Assembly: GCA_002007465.1 (NCBI GenBank)
Contig: LNAC01000163.1
Location: 496,137-560,136, forward strand
Direction of reading: 5' to 3'
Length of the DNA: 64,000 nt
Source of the DNA: Ailurus styani
Lineage: Eukaryota; Chordata; Mammalia; Carnivora; Ailuridae
Position numbers and translations under genes: made by a program. Positions 37,700-49,706 of the stretch are shown here, piece by piece. Numbering within the stretch: the stretch's first letter is position 1; each line of letters starts with the position of its first letter. The notes beneath the pieces were generated by a model. It saw only the letters and a list, made by a program, of their open reading frames with translations. It was not told where the DNA came from and did no database searches.

Positions 37700-37894
37700 T
37701 TGTTTGTTTGTTTTTTATTTCATGTATTTATTTGACAAAGAGAGAGAGAGTAAGCACGAACAGGGGGAGTGAGAGAGGGAGAAGCAGGCTTCCCGCTGAG
37801 CAGGGAGCCTGGTGAGGGACTGGATCACAGGATGTTGGGATCATGACCTCAGCCAAAAGCATACACTTAACCGACTAAGTCACCCAGGCACCCC
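37700..37894 (-). mobile_element. CAN SINE next to the previous one, with TSD
   Basis: An antisense copy. TAAAACAGTGTTTTT at 37686-37700 recurs as TAAAAGAGTGTTTTA at about 37896-37910. Confidence 0.92.
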
Positions 37895-39184
37895 TAAAAG
37901 AGTGTTTTAAATCCCTGCTTTAAAATCAGGAAAATATCAAAATAAATTCAAAGTTAGAATAAATAATAAAGCTTTAAGACAGAATCAAAGTGAAAACAAA
38001 ATTAGAGCAAAAAATCCCAAATTTGATTTTTGTAAAGATTAATAAAGTTTATTAACTCATAGAAGAACTGGTAAAGAGAAAACACAAATTACCAATATCA
38101 GGACTGATGCAAGTTTTATAATTACATAAATTTCAAAGGATAATGGGACATATTAGTAATAATTTTATGGCAATAAATTCAGTAATTTGTGTGAAATAGA
38201 TGAGTTCCATGTAAAACTAATTTAGCAAAACAGACACATGATTAAATAATAAATATGACTAGACTCATAACTATTAAATAAAATGAATCCATTATCAAAA
38301 ACCTTCCCAGAAAGAAAAGCACAGACCCAGACAGTTTTATCAATAAATTTTTAAAAATTAAGGAAAAATACTAAATCCACACACATTTTTCAGAAACGAG
38401 GAAGAGGAGGATGTTTCAACTCATTCTTGAAGTCAATATAAATAACTCTGACACCAAAACTTCTTACAAACATTACTAGAAATGAGTATTATAGACTAAT
38501 ACCTTGCAATAACACAGACACAAAAATTCCTTAACTTTTTAAATAATCTTACTGAACAACAATATAAAATGGCAAAGACATCATGGTTATTGAGATTTAC
38601 TTTCTGGAATGTAAGATTAGTTTAACATATGTAAATCAAACCATGCAATCACTCCAAATAAGAAATAAAATTCATCTGAACATTTCAAGATATGCAGAAC
38701 AATTTTTGAAAAAATAACATTTATAATGAAAACTCTGAGAAAACTAGGGATAGAAGATATTTTCCTCAAATGGATAAAATGTTTTCAGGCAATACTTGCT
38801 CCGTTTCATATGAAACAGGAGGAGATACCACGTTGTTCAGAGTCCTATCCTTTGAATTTATTATACACTTTAAAATGTACCAGAGATATAGTTAAAAGCA
38901 AGAGTAAGGGCAGGTGTATTCTGTGCTAGGATTAAATTTTTTCAGACTAAGAAGAAAAAAAATCCACAAATGCAGTTACATGTTTGCTCCTTTAAAGGAA
39001 AAAAACCTTTTCCAGTAGTAATATAAAAATAGATTTTTGTCCTAAAAAAGAAAGTCCCCCATGTCTCCCTACATTATGATCTCAACTTTTTATTCAGGAA
39101 AACCTAAACCCAGCTCCCTTTCTACATCATGAATACATGACATTCCACAATGTTAACAACGGGTACCTTCTTAAAGCTCCCACA

Positions 39185-39545
39185 TATATGGAATCTAAAT
39201 CAAAATGCAGAATCAGGTCTATAAATAGCACAAACTGATATTGTCAGAGCACAAACTGATATTGTCCCATTTGTGGAGGATTGAGGGGATGGGCAAAGTG
39301 AGTGAAGGGGAGTGAGACATACAGGCTTCCAGTTAAGGAATTAATAAGTCATGGAATAAAAGGCACAGCATAGGATATATAGTCAGTGATGCTATTAAAT
39401 TACCATTCATTGTATGGTGACACATGGCAGCTGTGCTTGTTGGGGGCAAAGCTCAATGTATAAACTTGTCCAATTATTATGTTGGACAACTGAAACTAAT
39501 GTAACATTGTGTGTCAACTATGCTCAAATAAAAACGATTTTTAAA
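39185..39545 (+). mobile_element. Carnivore L1 3' end
   Basis: CACAGCATAGGATATATAGT, then TATGTTGGACAACTGAAACT and GTGTCAACTATGCTCAAATA. A short tandem copy of GCACAAACTGATATTGTC lies at 39228-39265. Confidence 0.8.
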
Positions 39546-39699
39546 AAGGATAAAAAGGAATCCTGAGATGTAAAAAAAAAAGGCTCAGAGATTGATATTG
39601 AAATGATTGGATGTGTGCACTGCACCTGAAGTGAAGGCAGATTCTGTGGCGTCTGTTTTCCATTTCACCTTGGTTGAGATGAAGTATTAGTTATTATGT

Positions 39700-39771
39700 T
39701 TATATATATATGTATGTATGTATACATATATATATGTGTATGTATGTATATATATATATATATATATATAT
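39700..39771. repeat. (TA/TATG)n microsatellite
   Basis: An alternating TATATATATGTATG run ending in a long TA tract. Little recognisable follows until about 40320. Confidence 0.9.
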
Positions 39772-40319
39772 CCAGAGACCTTAATTCAAAAACTAGTTAT
39801 ATCAAGAAAGAACAACCTTTTTGACTTGTTGCAGTTTTTTTTAGATAATTAAATTAGACAATAGTCTCAAAAGAAAAAAATAATAAAACATATGCTGACA
39901 ATGTTTTTTGGTGCTGCTATTTTTAATGAGAAACTTCAAAAATTGAATCTAAATGTATTCTGGCCTAGAAAATTTCTTGACTGTCCCAATGAGGTAAAGG
40001 GAGTGATGCTATCACCAGCAGAACTAGATTTAGGTGAAAGAGTAGAAAAATGCTGTTTATTCCTAAAGGTTAAATGTATTGAATTGCTTATGATGTGTAA
40101 ATTTACATAGAGAGTGAGAACTGGAGTATTCAGATCATGGCTATTTCGGGGTCCTATAAACTCTTCCCAGTGAAAATGCAAGAGAACTAAATTTATTTGT
40201 CACTAATCCTGATTTAACCAACCTTAAGAAACACATGAATTTTCAACCAAACCATTAGGTTAAATTGTACAGTTTCCAGCCAATCCATGCTGCCCCTCCC
40301 CGACAAAGGGCTGTTAAGT

Positions 40320-40810
40320 TACCACAGACAGCCTTGCCTATGCTTGAAATTCATACAAATTACATCATACAATGTATGCTTTTGTCTTTCTGGATTTTTT
40401 TCAGTATATATTTTTTATTCATCCATGTTGCATATGTGAATATTTCATTCCTTTAGATTGCAGAGCAGTATTCTGTTACATGATATACCCCACACTGAGT
40501 TTTTCCATCCTCCTGTCAATGGACATTTGAGTTACTTTAGTTTTGGCTTATTGTGAATAAAGCTGCTATCCACATTTTGTCTTTTTGTGAACTTCTTTTG
40601 AGTAAGCTATAGTGGAAAGGCTGAATCATACATATAACATGTATAGGTTTAACTTAATTTTTAAAATACCAAGTGATATTCCAAAGTGGTTGTACCATTT
40701 TATACCCACCACCAATTCTGAACAGGTCAGATGCCCTACACTGTTGCTGACTGTTGGTGTCATTAATCTTTACTTTTAGCTGTTCTAGTAGGTATAAAGG
40801 GTATAAAGGT
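40320..40810 (-). mobile_element. Old antisense L1 fragment
   Basis: CCTCCTGTCAATGGACATTT, ATTGTGAATAAAGCTGCTAT and AAGTGGTTGTACCATTTTAT are L1 3' ORF2/UTR phrases in reverse. Confidence 0.85.
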
Positions 40811-40906
40811 TATCTTTGAATCAGAGGATATATATTTATTACATGTAATAAAAATATCAGCTTATACATATGTATGTTTATATATATGTACATAAAACTT
40901 TCCTGT

Positions 40907-41108
40907 GGGGCACCTAAGTGGCTCAGTCAGTTAATCCTCTGCCTTTCAGCTCAGGTCATGATCCCAGGGTCTGGGGATGGAGCCCTGCAGAGGCATCATC
41001 TGGTTGTCTGCTCAACAGGGAGCCTACTTCTCCCTCTCCTACTCCTCCTGCTTGTGTGTGTCTCTCTCTGTCAAATAAATAAATAAAATCTAAAAAAGGA
41101 AAAGAAAA
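40907..41108 (+). mobile_element. CAN SINE
   Basis: GGGGCACCTAAGTGGCTCAG to AATAAATAAATAAAATCTAA; AACTTTCCT-type repeats flank it. Confidence 0.92.
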
Positions 41109-41235
41109 AAAACAACTTTCCTTAAAAAATTCCCTGAGGAAAATTCTTAGTTTTCTTATATATGTCTTGTATATGTCTTCTTATATATGTCTTATATATG
41201 TCTTAATATATAATAATATATTAAAATATATTTTT

Positions 41236-41403
41236 CTTTTTCTTTTTTTTTAAGATTATTTATTTATTTATTTATTTACTTGACAGAAAGAGAGAGATCA
41301 GCTCTCTGCTGAGCAGAGAGCCCACGGGGCTCGATCCCAGGACCCTGGGATCATGACATGAGCCAAAGGCAGAGGCTTACCCCACTGAGCCACCCAGGCT
41401 CCC
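41236..41403 (-). mobile_element. CAN SINE, internally shortened
   Basis: An antisense copy missing most of the CT-rich middle (GAGAGAGATCAGCTCTCTGC). TAAAATATATTTTT-type repeats flank it at about 41222 and 41405. Confidence 0.9.
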
Positions 41404-41830
41404 CTAAAAATATATTTTAATAAACTTACTTCTAAAGTTTTTCATGTTATTGAAAATTGTACTATTTTCTTAAATTTTATTTTCTAATTTTTCCAGTTAT
41501 AGAAATGTAATTTATATAATTAGATCTTGTATCATATAATCTTACTACATTCACTTAGTAGCTCTAAATAATTCTTTTTGTAAATGCCCCTGGATAATCC
41601 AGTTACTCATGTCCTCTGTGAATAAAGGTAATTTTACTTCTTCCTTTCCAATCTTAATGTTTTATTGCCGTGTGGAACAAAATGGGGTCTAGATTACAAA
41701 GGTGAATAGAAATAATGAGCATCTTTGCCTTGTTTCTGGTTTATAGAGAAAAGATAGTCAACATTCCACAATTCAGTTTTATTTTAATAGTAAAATGGCT
41801 ACAGACAATCATTATATGTGAGTAACACAA
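41404..41830 (-). mobile_element. Old antisense L1 ORF2 fragment
   Basis: TTTTACTTCTTCCTTTCCAA near 41631 and GAGCATCTTTGCCTTGTTTC near 41716 are the reverse of the L1 reverse-transcriptase region. Confidence 0.7.
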
Positions 41831-42034
41831 GATATCCTGTCAGCTGATTTTGGATTTTTGGATTCTGCATCAGATATGTGGCAAATAAGGCCATAAAATA
41901 CTTGGCAGATTTTCCAGGGACTGACTGGGACCTGAGTCACTCTTATATTTGTTGTAGAGGTCTCTTTTTTAAGGCAAAGGTCAACTGCCTTATGGTTATT
42001 GTGTTGATAATTTCTGGTCTTTTTCTAGCATTTT

Positions 42035-42200
42035 CTAGAGCATTGTTTCTCAACCTGGGTTTATTATGAATCCCATACCGCAGTAGACATTTGCAATGCC
42101 TGAGATATTTTTATCACGTTTGTGTGTATGTTTTAGGGTGTTTGTGGGGGTGGTGGTGATGTACACACACACATACAAGTGCTAATAGTGGCACTTAGTG
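42035..42200 (+). mobile_element. hAT-Charlie/MER5-like relic (tentative)
   Basis: GCATTGTTTCTCAACCTGGG at the left and CACTTAGTGGGTAGAGAGCAGG at the right recall hAT-derived MER elements; the middle is too diverged to assign. Confidence 0.4.
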
Positions 42201-42379
42201 GGTAGAGAGCAGGGATGCTGCTAACTACTTACAAGGACCCCCTCCCCAGTCCTCAACTCCAGCAAGGAGTTATTCTTCCTAAAATGTCAGTAGTGCTAAG
42301 GTTCATAAAACTTATTCTATATCAAAGTGAATTCGCAGGCAAGATAGTAAGAGAGGACCTAATTAATGCAACTCAAGGG

Positions 42380-42401
42380 AAAAAAAAAAAAAAAAAAAAA
42401 A
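42380..42401. repeat. Poly(A) run
   Basis: About 22 A residues with no recognisable element body upstream. Confidence 0.8.
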
Positions 42402-43091
42402 CAGTGGACATGAGATCCAGAAGCTAACACTGGAAGTTTAAAAAGTTCAGATTTTTAGATAACACAGTCTTTGTGAAAACCTCTCCTACTTCCTTCAGAA
42501 ACCTTAGATTCACTATTAGAAATGGAAGGATTGAGTTGATTGACACAACCTGAGTTGGAGGAAAAGTCAGGAAAATATGAAACACTCAAATGGAGTTGTT
42601 GAGATTTGGGTAAACAAGAGTATTAAAGAAAATAAGTGGGGAAGGGGAAAACTGAACTCAAAGAGGAATATTTTCTTTATCAACTTTAAGTTGATAGCCA
42701 TGACATAGAAATTAAAATCTAAAATTAAGGTCCTGTCATGGAATTCAGAGGAAAAACAATGTAGGAAATTATTTCTGCATCTCAGACTCTCTGTTAAGTG
42801 AACTAGAATTTGCCACTTAAATCCAAATAAATATGAGAATTTGTTATTAAGGATTTTTGTGTATGCTTGAGGCCATTTGATTATGAATTTAACCATAGTT
42901 TCCTTCCATGATAAAATGAGAGTTTTAGAATTATACCAGAAAACAACATAAAGAAATAGTCACAAAACCAAAAATAAGTTTTTAACTCTTGAAGTTCTCT
43001 GAAAGCTGTGCAATGCTCATGATAATAGTAATGCCATCAATATTTTATNGGTCTTTTTCTAGCATTTTCTAGAGCATTGTTTCTCAACCTG

Positions 43092-44704
43092 TGCTTAAAC
43101 ATTTGAAAGTAATTAGTATACATTGTAATTCTGTCATGCTATATGCCAGAGTACAGATTGTTTTGTAGTCATCAGCAAGTCTCTCAGCGTTTAATCATTA
43201 CAAATGCATTGAATCCTTTCACTGATTATTGTCCTTTAAAGTACTGATTGCATTATAACGAAGTAGGCACCGGTGCCTATTAAAGCCCATTTTGTTTAGT
43301 TTCAAGATTTGTGTTTTATCTTTCCTTCAAGAGTACTATTCAAAGAAAAACCAGTTACACTTTCCCTTCTATTTCACAGCTCTATGCCTTCACCTTTGTT
43401 CTAAGCCTACATAATAAAATTAGGCTTACATAATTGAAGGTCTTCTTTCCCTACCTCATTTCAAAACAACATAAATTACGTATAAGGAAACTACTATCAT
43501 CAGACTTCCCTTGTGTGGATAATATGCTTTTCATTGCAGAGCACTTTTGCAAAACTCAGTATTTCTCAAGAAGAAATTATTACCAAATTTTTAACACCCT
43601 TGTCCCATGCCCTCTAAAGGTCAGTACACTTCTCAATCACTGTGACATTAAAAAAAAAATTCCCATAAATTTCCAAATGACCTCTAAGGAAGTGATAGTT
43701 CCCCTGAATGAGAACCAGGAATTATTTTCTTCTGTGTATTAGAAAATACAGTATGCTAAAAATAAATGAAGTAAGGATCACATTGAAAAAGCCTTATCCA
43801 AAGCTACATTTGTATTTTACTGAAATGAATGAACTAGTTAATTTTATATCAAAACAACCTCTGTCATTGCTTGAGAATGTATGTGTCTGCTAAACACATA
43901 CTCTCTTGTTTATAACAAATAATAATAATATAACAAGCATCTCCTTACACTACAGGGGGTAAATATAAAGCTAACTATAGTATTTCAGTTACTTTAAAAA
44001 CATAAAATTTGACAAGAGGACTTACAATCTTGGTACAGACATTTCCCCACCTATGATTTGCCAGGACTTAAGCATTGTAAGTTCAAATTAATGATGTTGA
44101 GAGGTGACATCATAAAGAGGCCAAGAGCACTGGGAGTTAAAGGGAAAAACAAGAGGAATCTCTTTTATGTTCTCTAATATTCAGTCTAAGACTTGTGTTT
44201 TCTTTCACTCGTTATTACTGGCAAAATACAACTGGTGGCTTAAAAATAACAGTTGGTTTTACATCTTAATAAAAAACTTGTTTGAATTTTTCATGTACTT
44301 ATAATTTATTGACTTGTGTAACAAAAAGATGAATCTAAGCAGCTATTAAGATCAATTGTAACCTGATACTCATGTGTCTGTTAAATCCTTTGCATAACTT
44401 TGTGCCTTTTACCTTTTCCCATCTTAAGTACATGTGTTGCTCATAGATAACAAAATTTTAAAGAAGACTAAGTGCTTATTAAAATTATCAACTTACTGAT
44501 GGATCTGAGTTAGGTAAGTTTTACTATACCCACCATCCCAACCCACTAACAGATGAATGCAAATACTATATAGAGTAATATTTTAACATACTGCCATTAT
44601 CTAGCTCTTTTTGGGAATTTCAGCTGATTTTTTCCTCTTAAGGCATAATTTCATTAAACTTCAGCCCCTGTAGATCAATTACAAAAATCTCAGCAGTTTT
44701 AACT
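43092..44704. other. No recognisable feature
   Basis: Unique AT-rich sequence; short open frames at 43434-43893 have no domain or splice context. Confidence 0.4.
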
Positions 44705-44718
44705 CAGTGAAAGTTTTT

Positions 44719-44816
44719 TTTTTAATTTTATTTATTTGACGGAGAGAGGGAGATCACAAGTAGGCAGAGAGGCAGAGAGAGAGAGAGGAGAGAGAGGAGG
44801 AAGCAGGCTCCCCGCT
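44719..44816 (-). mobile_element. 5'-truncated CAN SINE with TSD
   Basis: Only the tail and CT-rich half of the SINE remain, stopping at CAGGCTCCCCGCT. The 14-bp TSD CAGTGAAAGTTTTT is at 44705-44718 and 44817-44830, so the copy was born truncated. Confidence 0.94.
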
Positions 44817-45221
44817 CAGTGAAAGTTTTTATCTCATGTCTCAGGCTATAGTAAGTTGTAGAGTGGTTTGGTAGGAGGTTTCCTTAAGGTGATTTAGTAA
44901 TTCAGGTTTCTTGGATTTAATTGCTTCGTTATCCACTGACTTAACATTATTAATGTCGACGTTTTCTTGCAAAGTGATGTGTTAGCAAACAACATATGAT
45001 TTCTAAATCTAAAATATTTTATTTAATATTTTATAATATATACCTCATTTATGTACACAAAGTCTTCTGTCAGCATGTAGTAAGATCCAAATCATGACTG
45101 GGCAACTAGTAATCTTGCCTTCTGTACCATGACCTCTTGAGTTAATCTCTCATTGTCATTTGAAGTGTGTGTAATCTATTAAGATCTCAGAGAGCTAATG
45201 ATCTTTTTATAATAAACTTGC

Positions 45222-45800
45222 ATTAGTTTTCTATTGCTGTGTAACAAATTACCACAAACTTGGTGTTATATAACAAAACACATTTATAATCTCATAATTC
45301 TGTAGTTGAGAAGTATCAGGGAACTTCATCTGGTTCCTTTGCTCAGTGCCTCATAGGCTGAAATCAATTTGTTGACTGTTCTTTTATCTGGAGACTCTGA
45401 GAAAGAATCTGTTTCCAAGCAACATTCTGGTTGGCAGAATTCAGTTCCTTGTGGCTGCAGTTCTGATGTGTGTTGTCACTGTCAGGATAGCTGCTTTTTG
45501 CTCCTAGGAGCTGCCCACATTCCTTCTCACGTGACACCCTCCATCTTCAAACCACCCATGTTTCAAGTCCTCCTCATATTTCACATCTGTGTTCTTTGTC
45601 TGCCTTCCTCCACTCTACCAGGTAAGGAAAATTTTGTCTTCTAAAAAGCTCAAGAGGATAGATTAGGCCTGTAGATATTCTCCGTTTGAAGGTCATCTGT
45701 ACCTCATAACATAGCAGAACCATGGGAATGCTATCTCTTCATATTCACAAGTCCCACCTATGGTCAAAAGGAAAGGCTACTGGGGTCATTCTTCAAATTT
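45222..45800 (-). mobile_element. Old LTR-like relic, antisense (tentative)
   Basis: Begins TTAGTTTTCTATTGCTGTGT, AACAAATTACCACAAACTTG, and contains TGGCAGAATTCAGTTCCTTG. These phrases belong to common old ERVL/MaLR-type LTRs read in reverse. The family is not assigned and no retroviral coding sequence is seen. Confidence 0.5.
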
Positions 45801-46436
45801 TTCCTACCATAAAGCCAAAATTATATAAAGCCTTACTTTATTTGAGGCTTATGAGAAATATATTAGCCTCGTATGTATTATTTCTATGTCCTAAGATTTT
45901 GCCAATGTCTATTCAGCAGCACTGTGATTACATACAAGCATTTTGTTGTTTTTTAAAAGGCCATTCAGCTGAGTAAGGATGTCCTCAAATATAATGTTAT
46001 ACTTAGAAACTATATTTTTGCGAAATAAAAATATTAAACTATAAATATATATAAGTAACAACTTACGTATGGATAGTGGTTTACAGGTCATGAAATAATT
46101 GTGTATATTAACTCATTTATTTCTTAAAATAACAGAGTATAAAATAGGAAGAGTTGGTCCTTGATATTCACAGATATTTCCTAAAATTTTATATTACCAA
46201 TTTAAAAGTATGGCTTATATTTTTCCCCATAAAATCAATATATTTATATAACAAATAGATTTTTCAAGGTTATGATGGTTTCGAAGATTCACATATTTGT
46301 GTATGTATGCATACACATATATAATTTGTGTATTTGATAACTTATCTGTGTATCCATGTATTGTCAAATTACTTATTTCTCTCTGTGTTGCTTGAAAGAT
46401 TTAATACACCTAACAAGGGTATATAACTGTAAAAAT
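45801..46436. other. No recognisable feature
   Basis: AT-rich sequence. Confidence 0.4.
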
Positions 46437-46452
46437 TAAATACAATCTAAGC

Positions 46453-46646
46453 AGGGTGCCTGGGTGGTTCATTTGATTAAGCATCTCCCTTCAGCTCAGG
46501 TCATGATTTCAGGGTCCTGGGATCAAACCCCACATTGCACTCCCTGGTCGGCAGGGAGTCTACTTGTCCTTCTCTCTCTCCCTCTGCCCCTCCCCATGCT
46601 CATGTTCACTCTCCCTATCAAATAAATAAAATCTTTTAAAAATAAA
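46453..46646 (+). mobile_element. CAN SINE with TSD
   Basis: GGGTGCCTGGGTGGTTCATT head. TAAATACAATCTAAGC at 46437-46452 recurs with one change at 46647-46662. Confidence 0.94.
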
Positions 46647-46841
46647 TAAATACAGTCTAAGCTATTTTGTATAGTATGGTAGTTTGTATCATTATTATAA
46701 AAATTAATCATGAAGTTGTGTAAATGTCTAAAGTTTTGAATTTTTATTAATTTTACATGTAACTAAAATCTTAGGTAATCAGCATGATAAAATATAGTAA
46801 AATGAACAAACTTTTTAACAATGATTTAAGTTACAAATAGA

Positions 46842-47033
46842 GGGCACCTGGGTGGCTCAGTGGGTTAAAGCCTCTGCCTTCGGCTCAGGTCATGATCTCA
46901 GGGTCCTGGGATCGAGGCCCGTATCAGGTTCCCTGCTCAGCAGGGAGCCTGCATTCTCCTCTCTCTCTGTCTGCCTCGCAGCCTACTTGTGATCTCTTTC
47001 TCTGTGTCAAATAAATAAATAAAATCTTTAAAA
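46842..47033 (+). mobile_element. CAN SINE, near consensus
   Basis: GGGCACCTGGGTGGCTCAGT to AATAAATAAAATCTTTAAAA, followed by an impure A-rich tail. Confidence 0.94.
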
Positions 47034-47343
47034 AAATTCTTAAAAAAAATTAAAAAATAAAAAATGTTACATACATTTTTATATATACTAAAAATTGATG
47101 AACACTTATTTTACCTCTAATTTTTAAACTATTTTTAATTATTTTATTATGAACAGTGGCAGACATGATCATATATTTATGTTGGTGTATAAAATTTATG
47201 AAAGTATTTTGTGACAGGGTAGGGTATGGTGACGCTCAACTTTAGACAGTGCCGAACAGTTTTCCAAACTGCCTATATCACTGGCAATTTATGACATCTC
47301 CTGTTCACTCACATCCTCACAACAGTGGTTTTTATGAATTATT

Positions 47344-47754
47344 ATTTTTTTTAATTTTATTTTTATTCTTTGCCCAAGGGGTACAGGTCTGTGAATCATC
47401 AGGCTTACATCTTTCACAGCACTCACCAAAGCACAAACCCTCCCCAATGTCCATAACCCATCCACCCTATCCCTACCCTCCCACCCCCCAGTAACCCTCA
47501 GTTTCTTTTGTGAGATCAGGAGTCTCTTATGGTTTGTCTCCTTCCCCATCCCAACTTGTTTCATTATTTTTCCCTCCCTACCCCCCACGACCCCCCACCC
47601 TGACTCTCAAGTTCCTCATATCAGAGAGATCATATGATAATTGTCTTTCTCTGATTGACTTATTTTGCTCAGCATAATACCCTCCAGTTCCATCCATGTT
47701 GTTGCAAACGGCAAGATTTCGTTTCTTTTGATAGCTGCATAGTATTCCATTGTA
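47344..47754 (-). mobile_element. L1 half of a composite SINE-L1 insertion
   Basis: An antisense young L1 3' end, from a T-rich tail and CAAGGGGTACAGGTCTGTGA to ATAGCTGCATAGTATTCCAT, about 410 bp. There is no TSD at its right end; the sequence passes directly into a SINE. The left TSD copy is ATGAATTATT at 47334-47343. Confidence 0.93.
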
Positions 47755-47941
47755 AAGATTTTATTTATTTACTTGACAGAGAGAGAGAGATCACAAATAG
47801 GCTGAGAGGCAGGCAGGGAGAGAGGAGGAAGCAGGCTCCCTGCTGAGCAGACAGCCCGATGCACGCCTCGATCCCAGGACCCTGAGATCATGACCCAAGC
47901 TGAAGGCAGAGGCTTTAACCCACTGAGCCACCCAGGCACCC
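47755..47941 (-). mobile_element. SINE half of a composite SINE-L1 insertion
   Basis: A same-orientation SINE joined to the L1 at ...ATTGTA|AAGATTTTATT, without the T run that normally precedes it. It ends in a full head (GAGCCACCCAGGCACC) followed by the second TSD copy ATGAATTATT at 47942-47951. Confidence 0.93.
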
Positions 47942-48479
47942 ATGAATTATTTTAATTTTAGTTATTTGAAGGTAAGTGATGGTATATCACTGTTGCTTTA
48001 AATTGCATTTTCCTGATTATTAGTGATTAGAAACACTGGTGAAAGGACAGGTCTAGGGAAAACAACAATAGCAACAACAACATATGACATACCAAAGAAG
48101 AAAAGTAAAAATTGTAGCAAAATTTTCATTAAAAAATTACATAAGTCATAGATGTATTAAAAAAAAGAAGAGAAAATATACAACATATGGAAATACTAAT
48201 TAGAAGCTGGAGTGACTGTATTAACATTGTACAAAGTAGGTATCAAACTAAGAAATTTAACCAAGGATTAATATAACCAATAGAACCATGGATAACTAAG
48301 AAATATAGCCAACTAAGAAATATAACCAGGAACATTACATAAAGTTATAAAAGAGTCCATTTATCAAGAAGACATAATATCCCTAAATATTTTCTACCTA
48401 AAACCAGAGTTTAAACTACACAAAGCGAAAGAACTAGAAAGAGAAATAGATTTAGAATTATAGTTGGACACACTCTTTT

Positions 48480-48600
48480 CCTTCTTTAAAAATATCCCAT
48501 ATAATTAACATAGAGTAATATAATAGTTTCAGGTGTACAATATGGTAATTCAAGAATTCTATATATTACTCAGTGCTCCTCATGATAGGTATACTTTTTG
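48480..48600 (-). mobile_element. L1 3' UTR end, antisense
   Basis: AGTTTCAGGTGTACAATATG and ACTCAGTGCTCCTCATGATA are the reversed carnivore L1 3' UTR. Confidence 0.8.
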
Positions 48601-48770
48601 TTTGTTTGTTTTAAATATTTTATTTATTTTTTTATTTGAGAGAGAAAGAGAGCATAAGCAGGGAGGCAGGGCAGAGGCACAAGAAGACTCCCCCACGAGG
48701 ACAGAGCCTGATGCAGGACTATATCCCAGGATCCTGAGATCATGACGTGAGCCGAAGTCAGACACTTACC
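48601..48770 (-). mobile_element. CAN SINE lacking its head
   Basis: An antisense copy that stops at GAAGTCAGACACTTACC; the usual final GAGCCACCCAGG is missing. It sits between an L1 3' UTR and an ORF2 start. Confidence 0.9.
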
Positions 48771-49506
48771 CTATGTCTTTTGTTTGGAGCATTTTGTCCA
48801 TTTACATTCAAAGTAACTACTGGTATGTAGTTATGTACTTATTACTATTTTGTTACCTGCTTTATGGTTGTTTTTGTAGTTCTGCGTTCCATTCTTCTCT
48901 TGCTCTTTTCTCTTGTTACTGGCTTCCTTTGTGATATACTTGGATTCCGTTCTCTTTACTTTTTTTGCCTATCCCTTACTTGTTTTTGATTTGTGGTTAT
49001 ATATATCTTTTGCATTTAGCAGTGTATATTAAGTTGATGGTTGCTTAAGTTTGAACCCATTCTAAAATACTAAATTTTTCCTTCTCTCTCTGCCACATTA
49101 TAGGTACATGATATCATACTTTATATCCTTTTATTTTATGAATCCCTTGACTTAGTTTTATAGATATATTTAATTTTACTGCTTTTGTGCTTCCTACTTT
49201 TCTCACTCCTACTTACAGTCTTTTCTTTGTATTCAGAGTCCCCTATAACATTTATCATAAGGGTGGTTTAGTGGTGATGGATTCTGTTAGTTTTTGTCTG
49301 GGAAATTCTTTATCTCTCCTATTCTGAATGATAGCCTTGCTGGATAAACTATTCTTAGTTATAGGTATTTTTCTTTCAGCACTTGAATACATCATGCCAC
49401 CTTTTTCTGGCCTGCAAAGTTTCTGCTGAAAAACCCTCTGATAGCTTTATGGGGTTTCCCTTGTATATAACAGTTTTCTTTTCTCTTGTTTTTAAAATTC
49501 TGTCTT

Positions 49507-49706
49507 TGGAACACCTGGGTGGCTCAGTTGGTTAAGCACCTGCCTTCAGCTCAGGTCATGATCCCAGGGTCGTGGGATTGAGTCCCACATCTGGCTCCTT
49601 GCTTGGCAGAGAGTCTGCTTCTCTCTCTCCCTCTGCCTGCCACTCTGCCTGCTTATGCTCTCTCTCTCTCTTTATCTGACATATAAATAAATAAAATCTT
49701 TTAAAA
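49507..49706 (+). mobile_element. CAN SINE with approximate TSD
   Basis: GAACACCTGGGTGGCTCAGT head; AAAATTCTGTCTTTG before and AAAAATCTATCTTTA after. Confidence 0.94.

Larger units (their letters stand above)
37360..39060 (+). mobile_element. Degenerate old L1 ORF2, split by two SINEs
   Basis: It reads as a decayed ORF2: CAGAGGAGAATTTATAGCGT near 37453, GAAAAGCACAGACCCAGACA near 38315, AATACCTTGCAATAACACAG near 38498. It carries many stops. Open frames here are short relics. Confidence 0.6.
47150..48045 (-). mobile_element. Old antisense L1 host, split by a composite insertion
   Basis: CAGTTTTCCAAACTGCCTAT near 47258 and TTGCATTTTCCTGATTATTA near 48005 belong to one old reversed L1 that continues on both sides of the 47344-47941 insertion. 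Confidence 0.65.

Noticed and set aside
39892..40110. 72-codon frame beginning MLTMFFGAAIFNEKL, faintly recalling leucine-rich surface-repeat proteins
   Set aside because: The resemblance is limited to a few residues, with no splice context and no repeated unit.
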